Below are positions 32,033 to 40,556 of a DNA stretch of 64,000 nt, piece by piece. The notes under the pieces were generated by a model. That model was given only the letters and a program-made list of their open reading frames with translations. It searched no databases and had not been told where the DNA came from. A program made the position numbers and the translations under genes. The stretch comes from an uncultured Pelagibacteraceae bacterium. GTDB lineage: Bacteria; Pseudomonadota; Alphaproteobacteria; Pelagibacterales; Pelagibacteraceae. The number at the start of each line of letters is the position of its first letter. Position 1 is the first letter of the stretch. The stretch lies in the NCBI GenBank assembly GCA_902633335.1, contig CACPFY010000002.1:1-64000 (forward strand), written 5' to 3'.

Positions 32033-34111
32033 ATGAGTATACCAGAATTAAAAAAAATAAAGAGCGAGAAAAAGTATCACAATACTACTCTAAAAGATGA
32101 TTATTCTTGGGTCGATCAGCCTGATATTTTAGACGTTTTAAAAAATCCAAATAAATTACATCCTGAAGTAAGAAAGTACATTGAAGAAAATAATTCATTA
32201 ACCGAAAAATACTTTAGTGATGTTAAGGATCTTCAAAAAAAACTTTTCGATGAAATTAAATCTAAAATTAAACTTGATGACACTTCATTAAAATTTAAAG
32301 ATCGAAAATACTTTTATTGGAGTAAAACTGAAGCTAAGGGAAACTATGGAAAAAGATTAAGACAAATAATCGATAAATCGAAACCAGAAGAAATTTATTT
32401 TGATGGAGACTTAGAAAAGAAAAAATCTGGATCTGAGTATTTTGGCCTAGGTAGTGTAAGTGTTTCTCATAATGATGACTGTATGGCATATTCTTTAGAT
32501 TTAAAAGGATCAGAGTACTACACTATTTATTTAAGAAATTTAACTAACAACAAAAATTTACCTGATCAAATTGAAAATACTAGTGGAAGTATTACTTGGT
32601 CTTTAGATAGTAAAAGTTTTTTCTACTCTAAGCTAGATAAATTTCATAGACCTAGAAAAATTTATCAACATTTTTTAGGCAAGCCAGTTGAAAGTGATAA
32701 GCTTATTTTTGAGGAAAGAGATGAGACTTTTACATGCAGTATTAGTTTAACATCAGATGAAAAATATTTCCTAATTTCTACTTCAGATCATATTACCACT
32801 GAAGAGCATTTCTTTGATTCGACTAGTGATGACATTAAACCAAAATTATTTAGAAAAAGAAAAAAAGACGTACGTTATTCTTTAGACTCCTGGAAAGATT
32901 ATTTCTACGTTCATACCAATGAAGATGCAAGGGATTACAAAATTTTAAGATGTAAAAAAGACGATATTGAAAATTTGGAAGAATTTGTTCAACCAAAAAA
33001 AGAGACAGTGATCGGTGGTTTAGATTTTTTAGACGATTATATTATTAGAGCAGAGAAATCTGATGCGATACCAAAATTATATGTACGAAACATTAATACA
33101 AATGAGGAGGAAGAAATAAAAATTTCTAATGAACCTATCGGTGTCCCAGGTGCAAGCTTAATGCAAAAGGACACTAACACTTCAAAAATCAGAATTAGTT
33201 GGGAGAGTATGGCGACGCCAGGTAAAATATTTGAATACGATATTAAAACAAAAGAAAAAAAACTAGTTAAAGAAGTTGAAATTCCCTCTGGTCATGATCC
33301 CAATAAATATGTTGTTGAAAGAATAAAAGCTAAGTCACATGATGGACGTATGATACCCATAAGTTTGGTAAGACTTAAAAATTCAAAACAAGACGGAATG
33401 TCAAAAATATTGTTATATGCTTACGGAGCATATAAGCATAGTGTGTCCCCATCTTTTAGTGCATCAAGATTTTGCCTAGTTGATAGAGGTATCACATTTG
33501 CTATCGCACATATAAGAGGTGGAGGAGATTTAGGAGACAATTGGCACACGGAGGGGAAAAAGAAACTTAAGAAAAATACTTTTCACGATTATATCGCATG
33601 TGCTAATCATTTGATTGAACAAAGGTATACACATAAAGGTGGATTATGTTTCTACGGAGGTAGCGCTGGTGGACTTACAGGAGGCAGTGTAGCAAATATG
33701 GCTCCTGAATTATTTTTCGCAATGCTATTGCTAGTGCCTTTCGTAGACACAATGACAACGATGCTAAATGAGAAACTTCCACTTACACCCGCCGAATGGG
33801 AGCTTTGGGGAAATCCAATTAAAAGTAAAGAGTACTTTGATTACATACTATCTTATTCTCCCTATAATAATTTGAGTAAAAAAAAATACCCACCGATGTT
33901 AATCACTTCATCAATATTTGATAATAGAGTTTTATATTCTGAACCTGTAAAATATATCGCTAAGTTAAGAGATGTTAAAGAGGACAACAATGAACAATTA
34001 TTAAAATGCAAAATGGAAGCAGCCGGTCACGGAGGTATGAGTGGTAGAGATAATGCAATTAAAGAACTTGCTGAGGAATATAGTTTTATTTTAAAGAACG
34101 CTAAAGTTTAA
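32033..34111 (+). CDS. ptrB: Oligopeptidase B (S9 prolyl-oligopeptidase family)
   Basis: A 692-residue serine peptidase. An N-terminal beta-propeller domain (about 75-400) is followed by an alpha/beta hydrolase domain with IRGGGDLGDNWH, the nucleophile in CFYGGSAGG, the Asp region TSSIFDNRV and His in AAGHGGMSGR. These match oligopeptidase B, which cleaves short peptides after basic residues in the cytoplasm. There is no signal peptide. It is divergent from the J-domain gene with a 14-base spacer. Confidence 0.9.
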   Translation: MSIPELKKIKSEKKYHNTTLKDDYSWVDQPDILDVLKNPNKLHPEVRKYIEENNSLTEKYFSDVKDLQKKLFDEIKSKIKLDDTSLKFKDRKYFYWSKTEAKGNYGKRLRQIIDKSKPEEIYFDGDLEKKKSGSEYFGLGSVSVSHNDDCMAYSLDLKGSEYYTIYLRNLTNNKNLPDQIENTSGSITWSLDSKSFFYSKLDKFHRPRKIYQHFLGKPVESDKLIFEERDETFTCSISLTSDEKYFLISTSDHITTEEHFFDSTSDDIKPKLFRKRKKDVRYSLDSWKDYFYVHTNEDARDYKILRCKKDDIENLEEFVQPKKETVIGGLDFLDDYIIRAEKSDAIPKLYVRNINTNEEEEIKISNEPIGVPGASLMQKDTNTSKIRISWESMATPGKIFEYDIKTKEKKLVKEVEIPSGHDPNKYVVERIKAKSHDGRMIPISLVRLKNSKQDGMSKILLYAYGAYKHSVSPSFSASRFCLVDRGITFAIAHIRGGGDLGDNWHTEGKKKLKKNTFHDYIACANHLIEQRYTHKGGLCFYGGSAGGLTGGSVANMAPELFFAMLLLVPFVDTMTTMLNEKLPLTPAEWELWGNPIKSKEYFDYILSYSPYNNLSKKKYPPMLITSSIFDNRVLYSEPVKYIAKLRDVKEDNNEQLLKCKMEAAGHGGMSGRDNAIKELAEEYSFILKNAKV

Positions 34112-34118
34112 ATACCAT

Positions 34119-34147
34119 CTTGAAAATTTAAAAAAAGATACCATATA
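34119..34147 (+). promoter_or_regulatory. Sigma-32-type heat-shock promoter of hsp20
   Basis: CTTGAA at 34119-34124 and a CCCCATNT-like box TACCATAT at 34139-34146 are separated by 14 bases, matching the RpoH consensus in sequence and spacing. Start of transcription would be near 34153, giving a leader of about 50 bases. Confidence 0.7.
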
Positions 34148-34152
34148 AATCT

Positions 34153-34203
34153 TGTTGATTGCCGAATGGGATCAACATTAACCTTGCTAACAAAGGAGGA
34201 AAT
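34153..34203 (+). promoter_or_regulatory. ROSE-like RNA thermometer in the hsp20 leader
   Basis: Two hairpins fill the predicted leader. The first pairs TGTTGAT (34153-34159) with ATCAACA (34171-34177). The second pairs CCTTGCT (34182-34188) with the Shine-Dalgarno AGGAGG (34194-34199) around loop AACAA, leaving G34186 bulged. The TTGCT segment opposite the Shine-Dalgarno with a bulged G is the signature of ROSE elements, which melt at raised temperature. Found by eye; not folded by program. Confidence 0.65.
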
Positions 34204-34647
34204 ATGACAAGTAAGGATCTATCAATCTTTAATTCACTAAGACCTTTAAGCATTGGATTCGATGATATGTTTGATCAGTTCGAGTCTATGTTAGGAAATG
34301 GCAGTCTTGCTGTACAAGGCAATTACCCGCCATATAACATCAGAAAAGCAGGCAAAGATAAATATGCTATTGAAGTAGCAGTTGCTGGCTTTAACAAAAA
34401 TGATGTTGAAGTAGAATATGAAGATAATCTTTTAACTGTGAAAACTAAACAAGTTAAAAGCACTGAGAAAAAAGATGGTGAAGAAATAATTCACAGAGGT
34501 ATTTCTCAAAGATCTTTTGCTAGATCGTTTACAATTGCAGATGATGTAAAAGTAGGTGACGCTGAGTTAAAAGATGGACTTTTGACAATTTCTTGTGAAA
34601 AAATTGTACCAGAAGCAAAGAAAAAAAGACTTATTGAGATAAAATAA
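34204..34647 (+). CDS. Small heat-shock protein Hsp20/IbpA family
   Basis: A 147-residue alpha-crystallin-domain chaperone. The start at 34204 has AGGAGG four bases upstream; an earlier in-frame ATG at 34159 lies inside the leader hairpin and is rejected. The N-terminal DDMFDQFESML resembles IbpA. The core shows YAIEVAVAGFNKNDVEVEYEDN and ends with GLLTISC. It holds unfolded proteins during heat stress. The heat-shock promoter and the thermometer-like leader support this. Confidence 0.95.
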   Translation: MTSKDLSIFNSLRPLSIGFDDMFDQFESMLGNGSLAVQGNYPPYNIRKAGKDKYAIEVAVAGFNKNDVEVEYEDNLLTVKTKQVKSTEKKDGEEIIHRGISQRSFARSFTIADDVKVGDAELKDGLLTISCEKIVPEAKKKRLIEIK

Positions 34648-34656
34648 GTTTGCCTT

Positions 34657-34687
34657 ACTTGCGGAGTAAGCTCCGCAAGTAAATTTT
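34657..34687 (+). terminator. Rho-independent terminator after hsp20
   Basis: ACTTGCGGAG (34657-34666) pairs perfectly with CTCCGCAAGT (34671-34680) around TAAG, followed by AAATTTTTT. This 10-base stem is the strongest terminator in the window and makes hsp20 monocistronic. Confidence 0.9.
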
Positions 34688-34693
34688 TTAATT

Positions 34694-35134
34694 ATGGAGA
34701 TAACAGAAAAATTTGATTGGTTTTGTAAGTCTACTTGGTCTAAAAGTGCTTATAATACCTTATGGTGTCTTATTGGATGCTCTATAGGAGATTTTGGAAC
34801 TATTTATTATTTTCAGGTAACTCCTCACTCTTTATCAGTATTTTTAGTTATGTTAATTGCTATAATTAATGGAATAATTACTTCTATAATTCTTGAGACT
34901 ATAATTTTATTTAGACAAAAATTTAAGTTAATAGAAGCGTTTAAAATCGCTTGTGGGATGTCACTAATCAGTATGATTTCTATGGAAGTGGCGATGAATT
35001 TGACAGACTTCTTAATTGTAGGTTCAGCAAAATTAGTGTGGTGGGTCGTACCTATAATGTTACTAGTTGGATTTTTAACACCTTGGCCTTATAATTATTG
35101 GAGGCTTAAAAAATTTAATAAAGCTTGTCACTAA
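34694..35134 (+). CDS. DUF4396-like membrane protein
   Basis: A 146-residue protein with about four membrane helices. The early WCLIGCSIGDFGTI and the late PIMLLVGFLTPWPYNYWRL resemble the DUF4396 family, sometimes found fused or adjacent to metal-related genes. No function is established from the sequence. It starts just after the hsp20 terminator, so it needs its own promoter, which I cannot point to. Confidence 0.65.
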   Translation: MEITEKFDWFCKSTWSKSAYNTLWCLIGCSIGDFGTIYYFQVTPHSLSVFLVMLIAIINGIITSIILETIILFRQKFKLIEAFKIACGMSLISMISMEVAMNLTDFLIVGSAKLVWWVVPIMLLVGFLTPWPYNYWRLKKFNKACH

Positions 35135-35436
35135 AAACAGTTTTTACTTGTAAAACCAACAACTTTATTACTATTATTAATTTCAAAAATTCGCTCACAT
35201 TTAATTTTTAATTTTTCTTTTGTATAAACATAAAATCTATTTCTGGAATTATCTTTAAAATTAACTTTGTCAGGTTTTCCAAACTCTATTTTGAGTTCTT
35301 CCTCTGATCTATTTAGCCAACTACTTAATTGCTTTTCCTCTTCTGAAACTTTTTTGTCAATTTTGTTAGAAACAGTTTGACACGAAGCTAAATTAGTAAA
35401 TAGTAAAATCAATATTAGAATAAATTTCATTTTCAA
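35131..35436 (-). CDS. Small lipoprotein, BamE/SmpA-like fold possible
   Basis: A 101-residue protein with a type II signal (lipobox LASC, Cys about residue 19). The mature region has NRSEEELKIEFGKPDKV and a following beta-hairpin ending in GFTSKNCF, a pattern (helix with FGxP, then strands) seen in BamE/SmpA-like lipoproteins. Two further Cys (IKCERI, KNCF) could form a disulfide. Function not assigned. Confidence 0.65.
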   Translation of the reverse strand: MKMKFILILILLFTNLASCQTVSNKIDKKVSEEEKQLSSWLNRSEEELKIEFGKPDKVNFKDNSRNRFYVYTKEKLKIKCERIFEINNSNKVVGFTSKNCF

Positions 35437-35485
35437 CCAAGTGTAGAATATACATCAATTTTATAAACAGAAATATTTATCGTAG

Positions 35486-35559
35486 GTTGTAATTATAAGT
35501 TTACTGAGATTTTTAAAAGATTTATTTAGAGAATCATTGTAATCACAACTTATAGGAGG
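35486..35559 (+). promoter_or_regulatory. Structured leader of the purine permease gene, candidate
   Basis: TATAAGTT (35494-35501) can pair with AACTTATA (35547-35554), which touches the Shine-Dalgarno AGGAGG (35554-35559). GTTGT (35486-35490) can alternatively pair with ACAAC (35545-35549), excluding the first stem. Mutually exclusive pairings next to the ribosome site suggest a regulatory leader. It lacks the conserved loops of the purine riboswitch. Confidence 0.3.
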
Positions 35560-35564
35560 CTTTT

Positions 35565-36875
35565 ATGCTTGAAAAATATTTTGAATACAAAAAACACAAA
35601 ACAAATTTTAGAACAGAAGTAATAGCTGGTGTAACTACGTTTCTTACAATGGCCTATATAATGTTCTTAAATCCTTTTATTTTATCTGGAGAATTTGCAG
35701 GACCCGATAAAGGATTTTTTGATTTTGGTGCTGTCTTCACTGCAACGATAATAGCTACCGCCATAGCTTGTTTTATAATGGCTTTTTACGGAAAAACTTG
35801 GCCAATTGGTTTAGCTCCTGGAATGGGAATAAACGCATTTGTTGCTTTTGGAGTTGTAGCAGGAATGGGTTACACACCGCAGGAAGCTTTAGGTGCTGTG
35901 TTAGTTGCTGGAGTATTGTTCTTATTAATTTCTTTAACTCCAATAAGAGCTTGGTTAATCAATTCTATCCCAAAAAGTTTGAAGTTAGGAATTGGGGCTG
36001 GAATAGGTGGTTTTCTTGCAATTATAGGATTGGAAATTATGGGAGTAGTAGGAGATCACCCCGTTACCTTAGTCACTTTAGGTGACATCAAAAATCCACT
36101 TGTCTTACTTGGATGTTTGGCATTTGTATCCATGGTTGTAATGGAAAAAATGAATATACGTGGAAACATAATAATTGGAATACTTGTTTTCAGTGTTATA
36201 GCATGGGTAACTGGTCTTGCTAAATTTAATGGAGTGGTGAGCACTCCACCACCAATGACTTACCTTTTTGCATTTGATTTAGGAGCAGCTTTTACAGCAG
36301 GAATGTCAACAGTAATATTTACATTATTATTTATCGACTTTTTTGATACAGCTGGGACCTTAACCTCCGTTGCAAATGTTGCAGGTAAAGTCGGCAAAGA
36401 TGGAAAAGTACAAGACATAAATAAAGCCATGCTTTCTGATAGCGTTGGTACAGTTGCTGGAGCGTTTATGGGAACAACAACTGTGACAAGTTATGTAGAG
36501 TCTGGTGCTGGTGTAAAAGCTGGTGGACGAACTGGAATGACTTCACTTGTTATAGGAATATTATTCTTAGCGTGTTTATTCTTTTCCCCTCTAGCTACTT
36601 CATTACCAAAAGAAATAGACGGGGCCGCTTTGCTATATGTTGCTGTATTATTTGTAAGAAACTTAACAGATATAGAGTGGAATGATATAGCTGAGTCAGC
36701 GCCTGCAGTGGTTGCTTTTATTGCTATGCCTTTAACTTATTCAATTAGTCACGGAATCGCTTTAAGTTTTATAGCGTATGCATTAATTAAAATTTTTACA
36801 GGGAAATTTAACACTACCTCACCAGCTATTTGGTTGATAGCTGTGTTAAGTGTTGCAAGTTTTGCTGTAGCATAA
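35565..36875 (+). CDS. NCS2-family purine permease (AzgA-like)
   Basis: A 436-residue transporter with about 12-14 membrane helices. FRTEVIAGVTTFLTMAY, GLAPGMGINAF and the FDTAGTL segment are typical of the AzgA/PbuG adenine-guanine-hypoxanthine branch. It imports purine bases with protons. A strong AGGAGG Shine-Dalgarno precedes it. It is convergent with a purine phosphoribosyltransferase gene across a shared terminator, consistent with purine salvage. Confidence 0.9.
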   Translation: MLEKYFEYKKHKTNFRTEVIAGVTTFLTMAYIMFLNPFILSGEFAGPDKGFFDFGAVFTATIIATAIACFIMAFYGKTWPIGLAPGMGINAFVAFGVVAGMGYTPQEALGAVLVAGVLFLLISLTPIRAWLINSIPKSLKLGIGAGIGGFLAIIGLEIMGVVGDHPVTLVTLGDIKNPLVLLGCLAFVSMVVMEKMNIRGNIIIGILVFSVIAWVTGLAKFNGVVSTPPPMTYLFAFDLGAAFTAGMSTVIFTLLFIDFFDTAGTLTSVANVAGKVGKDGKVQDINKAMLSDSVGTVAGAFMGTTTVTSYVESGAGVKAGGRTGMTSLVIGILFLACLFFSPLATSLPKEIDGAALLYVAVLFVRNLTDIEWNDIAESAPAVVAFIAMPLTYSISHGIALSFIAYALIKIFTGKFNTTSPAIWLIAVLSVASFAVA

Positions 36876-36885
36876 ATAATTAATT

Positions 36886-36912
36886 AAAGGGCTGGGAAAC
36901 TGGCCCTTTTTA
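36886..36912. terminator. Terminator shared by convergent purine genes
   Basis: AAAGGGC (36886-36892) pairs with GCCCTTT (36903-36909) around a ten-base loop. The plus strand continues with T residues, and the minus strand gains them from the complement of the A-rich left flank. It can serve the permease on the plus strand and the phosphoribosyltransferase on the minus strand. Confidence 0.75.
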
Positions 36913-37431
36913 CTTCTGACTCTTTTTAAGATCCTCAATTCTAATTTCTTCATATTTTTCAAAAGGTTGCACTATCCAAGGATTATCTTTTAGTTTTTGA
37001 GCACAAAAATCTGGTTCGAAAGTAGAGTCAGCTTTTTTCCAAAGCACTGCAGTTTTAATAGATTTGATTTTACCTTTCAATGGTGGGTATTTTTTTAACC
37101 AATCAATACTTTTGTTTAACGTGACCCCAGTATCTGATAAATCATCACAAAGTAAAATATTACCACTCATTTCTTGAACTGTAGAACTCAACTCTCTTGA
37201 AAAAATTAATTCTCCTTGTTTGTCTTCAATATTTTCACCTGAGTAAGACTCTACCGCTAAATATGCGCATTTAAGCTTAAAAACTCTACTTAGAACATCT
37301 ATTATTGGTGCTCCACCTCTCATTATTCCTATTAATAAATTAGGTTTAAAGCCGCTATCATAAATCTGTATTGCAAGCTTCTCTACTATTTGATTGTATT
37401 CTTTCCAGTCTATGATTAATTTCTTAGCCAT
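36910..37431 (-). CDS. Purine phosphoribosyltransferase (Gpt/xanthine-guanine type)
   Basis: A 173-residue PRTase. The PRPP loop is LLCDDLSDTGVTL, and IGIMRGGAPIID forms the hood/base region. The frame extends upstream to 37560, but the domain starts at MAKKLIIDW (ATG at 37431); the extension is hydrophobic and overlaps the divergent gene. It converts guanine, xanthine or hypoxanthine plus PRPP to the nucleotide. Convergent placement with a purine permease supports purine over pyrimidine substrate. Confidence 0.85.
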   Translation of the reverse strand: MAKKLIIDWKEYNQIVEKLAIQIYDSGFKPNLLIGIMRGGAPIIDVLSRVFKLKCAYLAVESYSGENIEDKQGELIFSRELSSTVQEMSGNILLCDDLSDTGVTLNKSIDWLKKYPPLKGKIKSIKTAVLWKKADSTFEPDFCAQKLKDNPWIVQPFEKYEEIRIEDLKKSQK

Positions 37432-37464
37432 AGAAAAAATTAATTTATTTTGAAGGAGTTGTAA

Positions 37465-37752
37465 ATGAAAGGTTATGTAGTTTGTGTTTATAAAAATATA
37501 AATAATGAGGACAAATTGAAAGAATATGCTGTTAAAGCTAGAGCAGCAGTTGAAAATCATAAGGGGAAGTTTTTAATTAGAGGAGGAAGATCAAAAATAA
37601 AAGAGGGAGAAAGTTCTCCACGTACAGTGGTGATTGAATTTCCATCATATAATGAAGCTAATGATTTTTATCAGTCAAAAGAATATCAAGAAGCCCATAC
37701 TATTTTAAAAGACCATGTATTACGTCAGTTTCAAATAATAGAGGGTGTTTAG
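37465..37752 (+). CDS. DUF1330-family protein
   Basis: A 95-residue ferredoxin-like alpha/beta-barrel protein. The start MKGYVVCVYKNI, FLIRGGRSKIKEGE and RTVVIEFPSYNEANDFYQS are typical of DUF1330. GGAG lies upstream of the ATG. The family is dimeric and of unknown function, possibly binding small molecules. It is divergent from the phosphoribosyltransferase. Confidence 0.88.
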   Translation: MKGYVVCVYKNINNEDKLKEYAVKARAAVENHKGKFLIRGGRSKIKEGESSPRTVVIEFPSYNEANDFYQSKEYQEAHTILKDHVLRQFQIIEGV

Positions 37753-38375
37753 TATTGTATTGGTTCATCATCAATCGATCTCCATAAATACCAAGTTGCA
37801 ACAGAGCAATAAGGACTAAATTTTTTATAAAGCTTTTTTAAAAATATTTTTGGTGGAAAATATTTTTTTTTATAATTATTTGATATTGCTCTTAAAAGAC
37901 CAATATCTTGTAGTGGCCAAATATTTGATCTGTTAAATGTAAATAATAATATCATCTCTGCTGACCACCTTCCTATTTGTCTCAACTTAGATAAATATTC
38001 AATAGCTTCTTCATCATTCATATCTTTGATTAAATTTGGATTAAATTCTTTGCTTAAAGTTTTTTTTGCCAGCTCTTTAATTCCCTTGGCTTTTTGTCTA
38101 CTTAACCCACAGCTTTTTAGACTTGAGATTGCTAATTTGCTTACAATTTTAGGGTTTATTTTTCCGCTACATTTTTTTTTGAACTTCAAAAAGACTGAAT
38201 TTGCTGCAGTTACACTAATTTGTTGACCAATAATGCTTTTGCATAAAGAAAAAAAAACATCATTCCTTGTAATCAAAGACCCATCTTTATAATTTAAAAT
38301 TAATCTAGCCATTACTTTATCTCTTTTTGATAAAATTTTTTTTGCTTTAAACCAATATCTTGGTGGTTTACTCAT
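37749..38375 (-). CDS. DNA-3-methyladenine glycosylase II (AlkA-like, HhH-GPD)
   Basis: A 208-residue HhH-GPD glycosylase. The motif LRQIGRWSAEMILLF is the helix-hairpin-helix, and the catalytic Asp follows in PLQDIGLLRA. No iron-sulfur Cys cluster is present, which fits AlkA/Mag1 rather than endonuclease III. It removes alkylated bases. It overlaps the downstream end of the EamA gene by four bases, so it is transcribed after it. Confidence 0.88.
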   Translation of the reverse strand: MSKPPRYWFKAKKILSKRDKVMARLILNYKDGSLITRNDVFFSLCKSIIGQQISVTAANSVFLKFKKKCSGKINPKIVSKLAISSLKSCGLSRQKAKGIKELAKKTLSKEFNPNLIKDMNDEEAIEYLSKLRQIGRWSAEMILLFTFNRSNIWPLQDIGLLRAISNNYKKKYFPPKIFLKKLYKKFSPYCSVATWYLWRSIDDEPIQY

Positions 38376-39253
38376 GGTCTTGGGTTAACAATTTGCTTTT
38401 TAAGTTTATTTTCTCTCATAAAAATTATTAGAGAGCTGGTAATTACTAAAAGTGCACCGAAAAGTGTTAATAATTTCGGTATTTCACTCCAAATTAAGAA
38501 CCCAAAAACAATTGCAAAAACTAAACTCAAATATTTTATAGGAGTTACTAAGGATGCTTCTGCCAATCTATAGCTTTGGGTAAGTAATAAATTAGCTATA
38601 CTGCCACATAAGCCCATTATAATAAAAATTAAAAAGTCTATTTTAGTTGGTAAAACCCAATCACCTTTAAAGATGGTTACAATACCAAGTACTGAACAAA
38701 GAAAAGTAAAATAAAAAGCGATTCTATAATTTGGTTCTGTTTTAGATAAAGATCTTACACTTATAGCAACACAAGCAAAGAAAATACAAAAAACAATTGG
38801 GGTAATGTAGTAAAAATTTAAATCAATAAAAGCTGGTTGAACTATTAATAACATTCCAATAAAGCCCAAAAATACCGCTGACCATCTTTTTATTCCAACT
38901 TTCTCAGATAAAAAGAAAATTGAGGCAACAGTAACAAATATTGGTCCACCAAAAGTAAGGGAGACTACATCAGCTAAAGGCAATTCTCTTAAACCAATAA
39001 ATAATGCAATTATTGCTGCTGCACCGGTAAAAGCGCGAAATGCATGAAGACCTGGTCTGGTTGTTTTGTAAAAACTTAGCAATTTTTCTTTAGGAATAAT
39101 AAAAAAAATTGGAATAAAGCCAATGAAAAATCTTAGAAATAAAACTTGCCCAACAGGATAATAATCAAGCCATTTTACGCAGATATCCATTATAGAAAAG
39201 CAAATAACACTTCCTACCATGTACAATACGCCTATTTGATTTTTAGTAAGCAA
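38372..39253 (-). CDS. EamA/DMT-superfamily transporter
   Basis: A 293-residue membrane protein with about ten helices in two EamA repeats; the first repeat ends near LADVVSLTFGGPIFV and the second near LAEASLVTPIKYLSL, both standard. These transporters export metabolites such as amino acids or import nucleosides. The substrate is unknown. It is divergent from msrA with a 39-base spacer. Confidence 0.88.
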   Translation of the reverse strand: MLTKNQIGVLYMVGSVICFSIMDICVKWLDYYPVGQVLFLRFFIGFIPIFFIIPKEKLLSFYKTTRPGLHAFRAFTGAAAIIALFIGLRELPLADVVSLTFGGPIFVTVASIFFLSEKVGIKRWSAVFLGFIGMLLIVQPAFIDLNFYYITPIVFCIFFACVAISVRSLSKTEPNYRIAFYFTFLCSVLGIVTIFKGDWVLPTKIDFLIFIIMGLCGSIANLLLTQSYRLAEASLVTPIKYLSLVFAIVFGFLIWSEIPKLLTLFGALLVITSSLIIFMRENKLKKQIVNPRP

Positions 39254-39292
39254 TTTATTATCCTTTACACTTCATAACATATAAAATTACTT

Positions 39293-39742
39293 ATGCAAAA
39301 ATGTTACTTAGCAATGGGCTGTTTTTGGAAACCAGAGGAAAAATTTAAAAGTCAAAAAGGCATAATAGATACAGAAGTTGGATATGCTGGAGGATATAAA
39401 TCTAAAGTCACATATGAAGAAGTTTGCCAAGGAAACACGGGTCATGCAGAAATTGTTAAGCTATCTTTTGATGAAACTATAATATCCTTTGAAAAAATTT
39501 TAGAGCTCTTTTTTAAGTTACACGATCCAACGCAAAAAGATATGCAATTTCCAGATATCGGGACTCAATATAGAAGTGAAATATTTTACGAAAATGAACA
39601 GCAAAAAGTAATAGCAATAAAAGTCAAAGAAAAATTTAATAAGGTATTTAATAATAAAATTGAAACAAATATTTCTCCAATTAAGAATTATTGCAAAGCA
39701 GAGGAATATCATCAAAAATATATTGAAAAAACCCGAAGATGA
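39293..39742 (+). CDS. msrA: Peptide methionine sulfoxide reductase MsrA
   Basis: A 149-residue MsrA with catalytic Cys in MGCFWKPEEKF, YAGGYKSKVTYEEV, HDPTQKD and DIGTQYRSEIF. The C-terminal YCKAEEYHQKY includes a second Cys. It reduces methionine-S-sulfoxide in proteins. It overlaps sseA by four bases, pairing two thiol/sulfur enzymes in one unit. Confidence 0.95.
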   Translation: MQKCYLAMGCFWKPEEKFKSQKGIIDTEVGYAGGYKSKVTYEEVCQGNTGHAEIVKLSFDETIISFEKILELFFKLHDPTQKDMQFPDIGTQYRSEIFYENEQQKVIAIKVKEKFNKVFNNKIETNISPIKNYCKAEEYHQKYIEKTRR

Positions 39743-40554
39743 ATCCTTTAAAATCTACCAGCTGGCTTTTTGAAAATATTGGTAGAGTAAAAATATTAGA
39801 CGCGTCTTGGCACATGCCTAATTCAAATCGTAACGCATTAGTAGAATTTAACGAAAATCATATTGAAAGTTCAATTTTTTTTGATTTAGATAAAAATTCC
39901 AATCAAAAAGTTTCTTTACCACATATGTTACCAGAATTAGAAGAATGGGAAAAAATAGTTTCTAAATTAGGAATTAAAAATAATGATCATATTGTCGTTT
40001 ATGATAATTCTGATGTTTTAAGTGCAAGTAGATGTTGGTTCACATTTCTATATTTTGGACACGACATGAATTTAATTTCAGTCTTAGACGGTGGATTAAA
40101 AAAATGGAAATTAGAAAATAGACCACTATCGAATGAAAAAGTAAATTTTCCAGAAACAAACTACAAAGCATCTATTAAGGAAAATTTAGTTATAAATTTA
40201 GATCAAGTCGAAAAAAATATTGAAAAAAGAGAATTTTGTTTAATTGATGCTAGAGGAGAAAAAAGATTTAAAGGTTTAGTAGAAGAACCAAGAAAAAATT
40301 TAAGAAAAGGAAACGTTGAAGGATCAAAAAACCTTCCGTTTTCAAAAATTATTAACTCTGAGGATAATACTTTTAAAAAAAAAGAAGAATTAGAGAATAT
40401 ATTCTTAAACCACGACATAAAAGTTAATGAAAAATTAGCATTTAGCTGCGGAAGTGGTATAACAGCCTGTGTCTTAGGTCTGGCTAGTACTATTATAAAT
40501 AACAAATTACCGGTTATATATGATGGTTCTTGGGCAGAGTATGGGCTTAAATAA
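39739..40554 (+). CDS. sseA: 3-mercaptopyruvate/thiosulfate sulfurtransferase
   Basis: A 271-residue protein with two rhodanese domains. The active-site Cys is in FSCGSGITACV, matching the CGSGVTA signature of mercaptopyruvate sulfurtransferases. Earlier motifs are LDASWHMPNSNRN and CLIDARGEKRFKG. It transfers sulfur to thiols or cyanide. Coupled to msrA. Confidence 0.93.
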   Translation: MNPLKSTSWLFENIGRVKILDASWHMPNSNRNALVEFNENHIESSIFFDLDKNSNQKVSLPHMLPELEEWEKIVSKLGIKNNDHIVVYDNSDVLSASRCWFTFLYFGHDMNLISVLDGGLKKWKLENRPLSNEKVNFPETNYKASIKENLVINLDQVEKNIEKREFCLIDARGEKRFKGLVEEPRKNLRKGNVEGSKNLPFSKIINSEDNTFKKKEELENIFLNHDIKVNEKLAFSCGSGITACVLGLASTIINNKLPVIYDGSWAEYGLK

Positions 40555-40556
40555 AA

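Noticed and set aside
34159-34203. In-frame upstream ATG for hsp20
   Set aside because: It lies within the first leader hairpin near the predicted transcription start, while the ATG at 34204 has a consensus Shine-Dalgarno and starts at the normal family position.
35437-35564. Purine riboswitch upstream of the purine permease
   Set aside because: The conserved junction and loop sequences of the purine aptamer are not found; only a generic candidate leader structure is reported.
35768-36085. A 105-codon plus-strand frame inside the purine permease
   Set aside because: It is an out-of-frame shadow of a well conserved transporter, rich in Trp, Cys and Arg, with no ribosome site.
37432-37560. 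N-terminal extension of the purine phosphoribosyltransferase
   Set aside because: The extra 43 residues are hydrophobic, unlike the family, and overlap the divergent DUF1330 gene; the domain begins at MAKKL.
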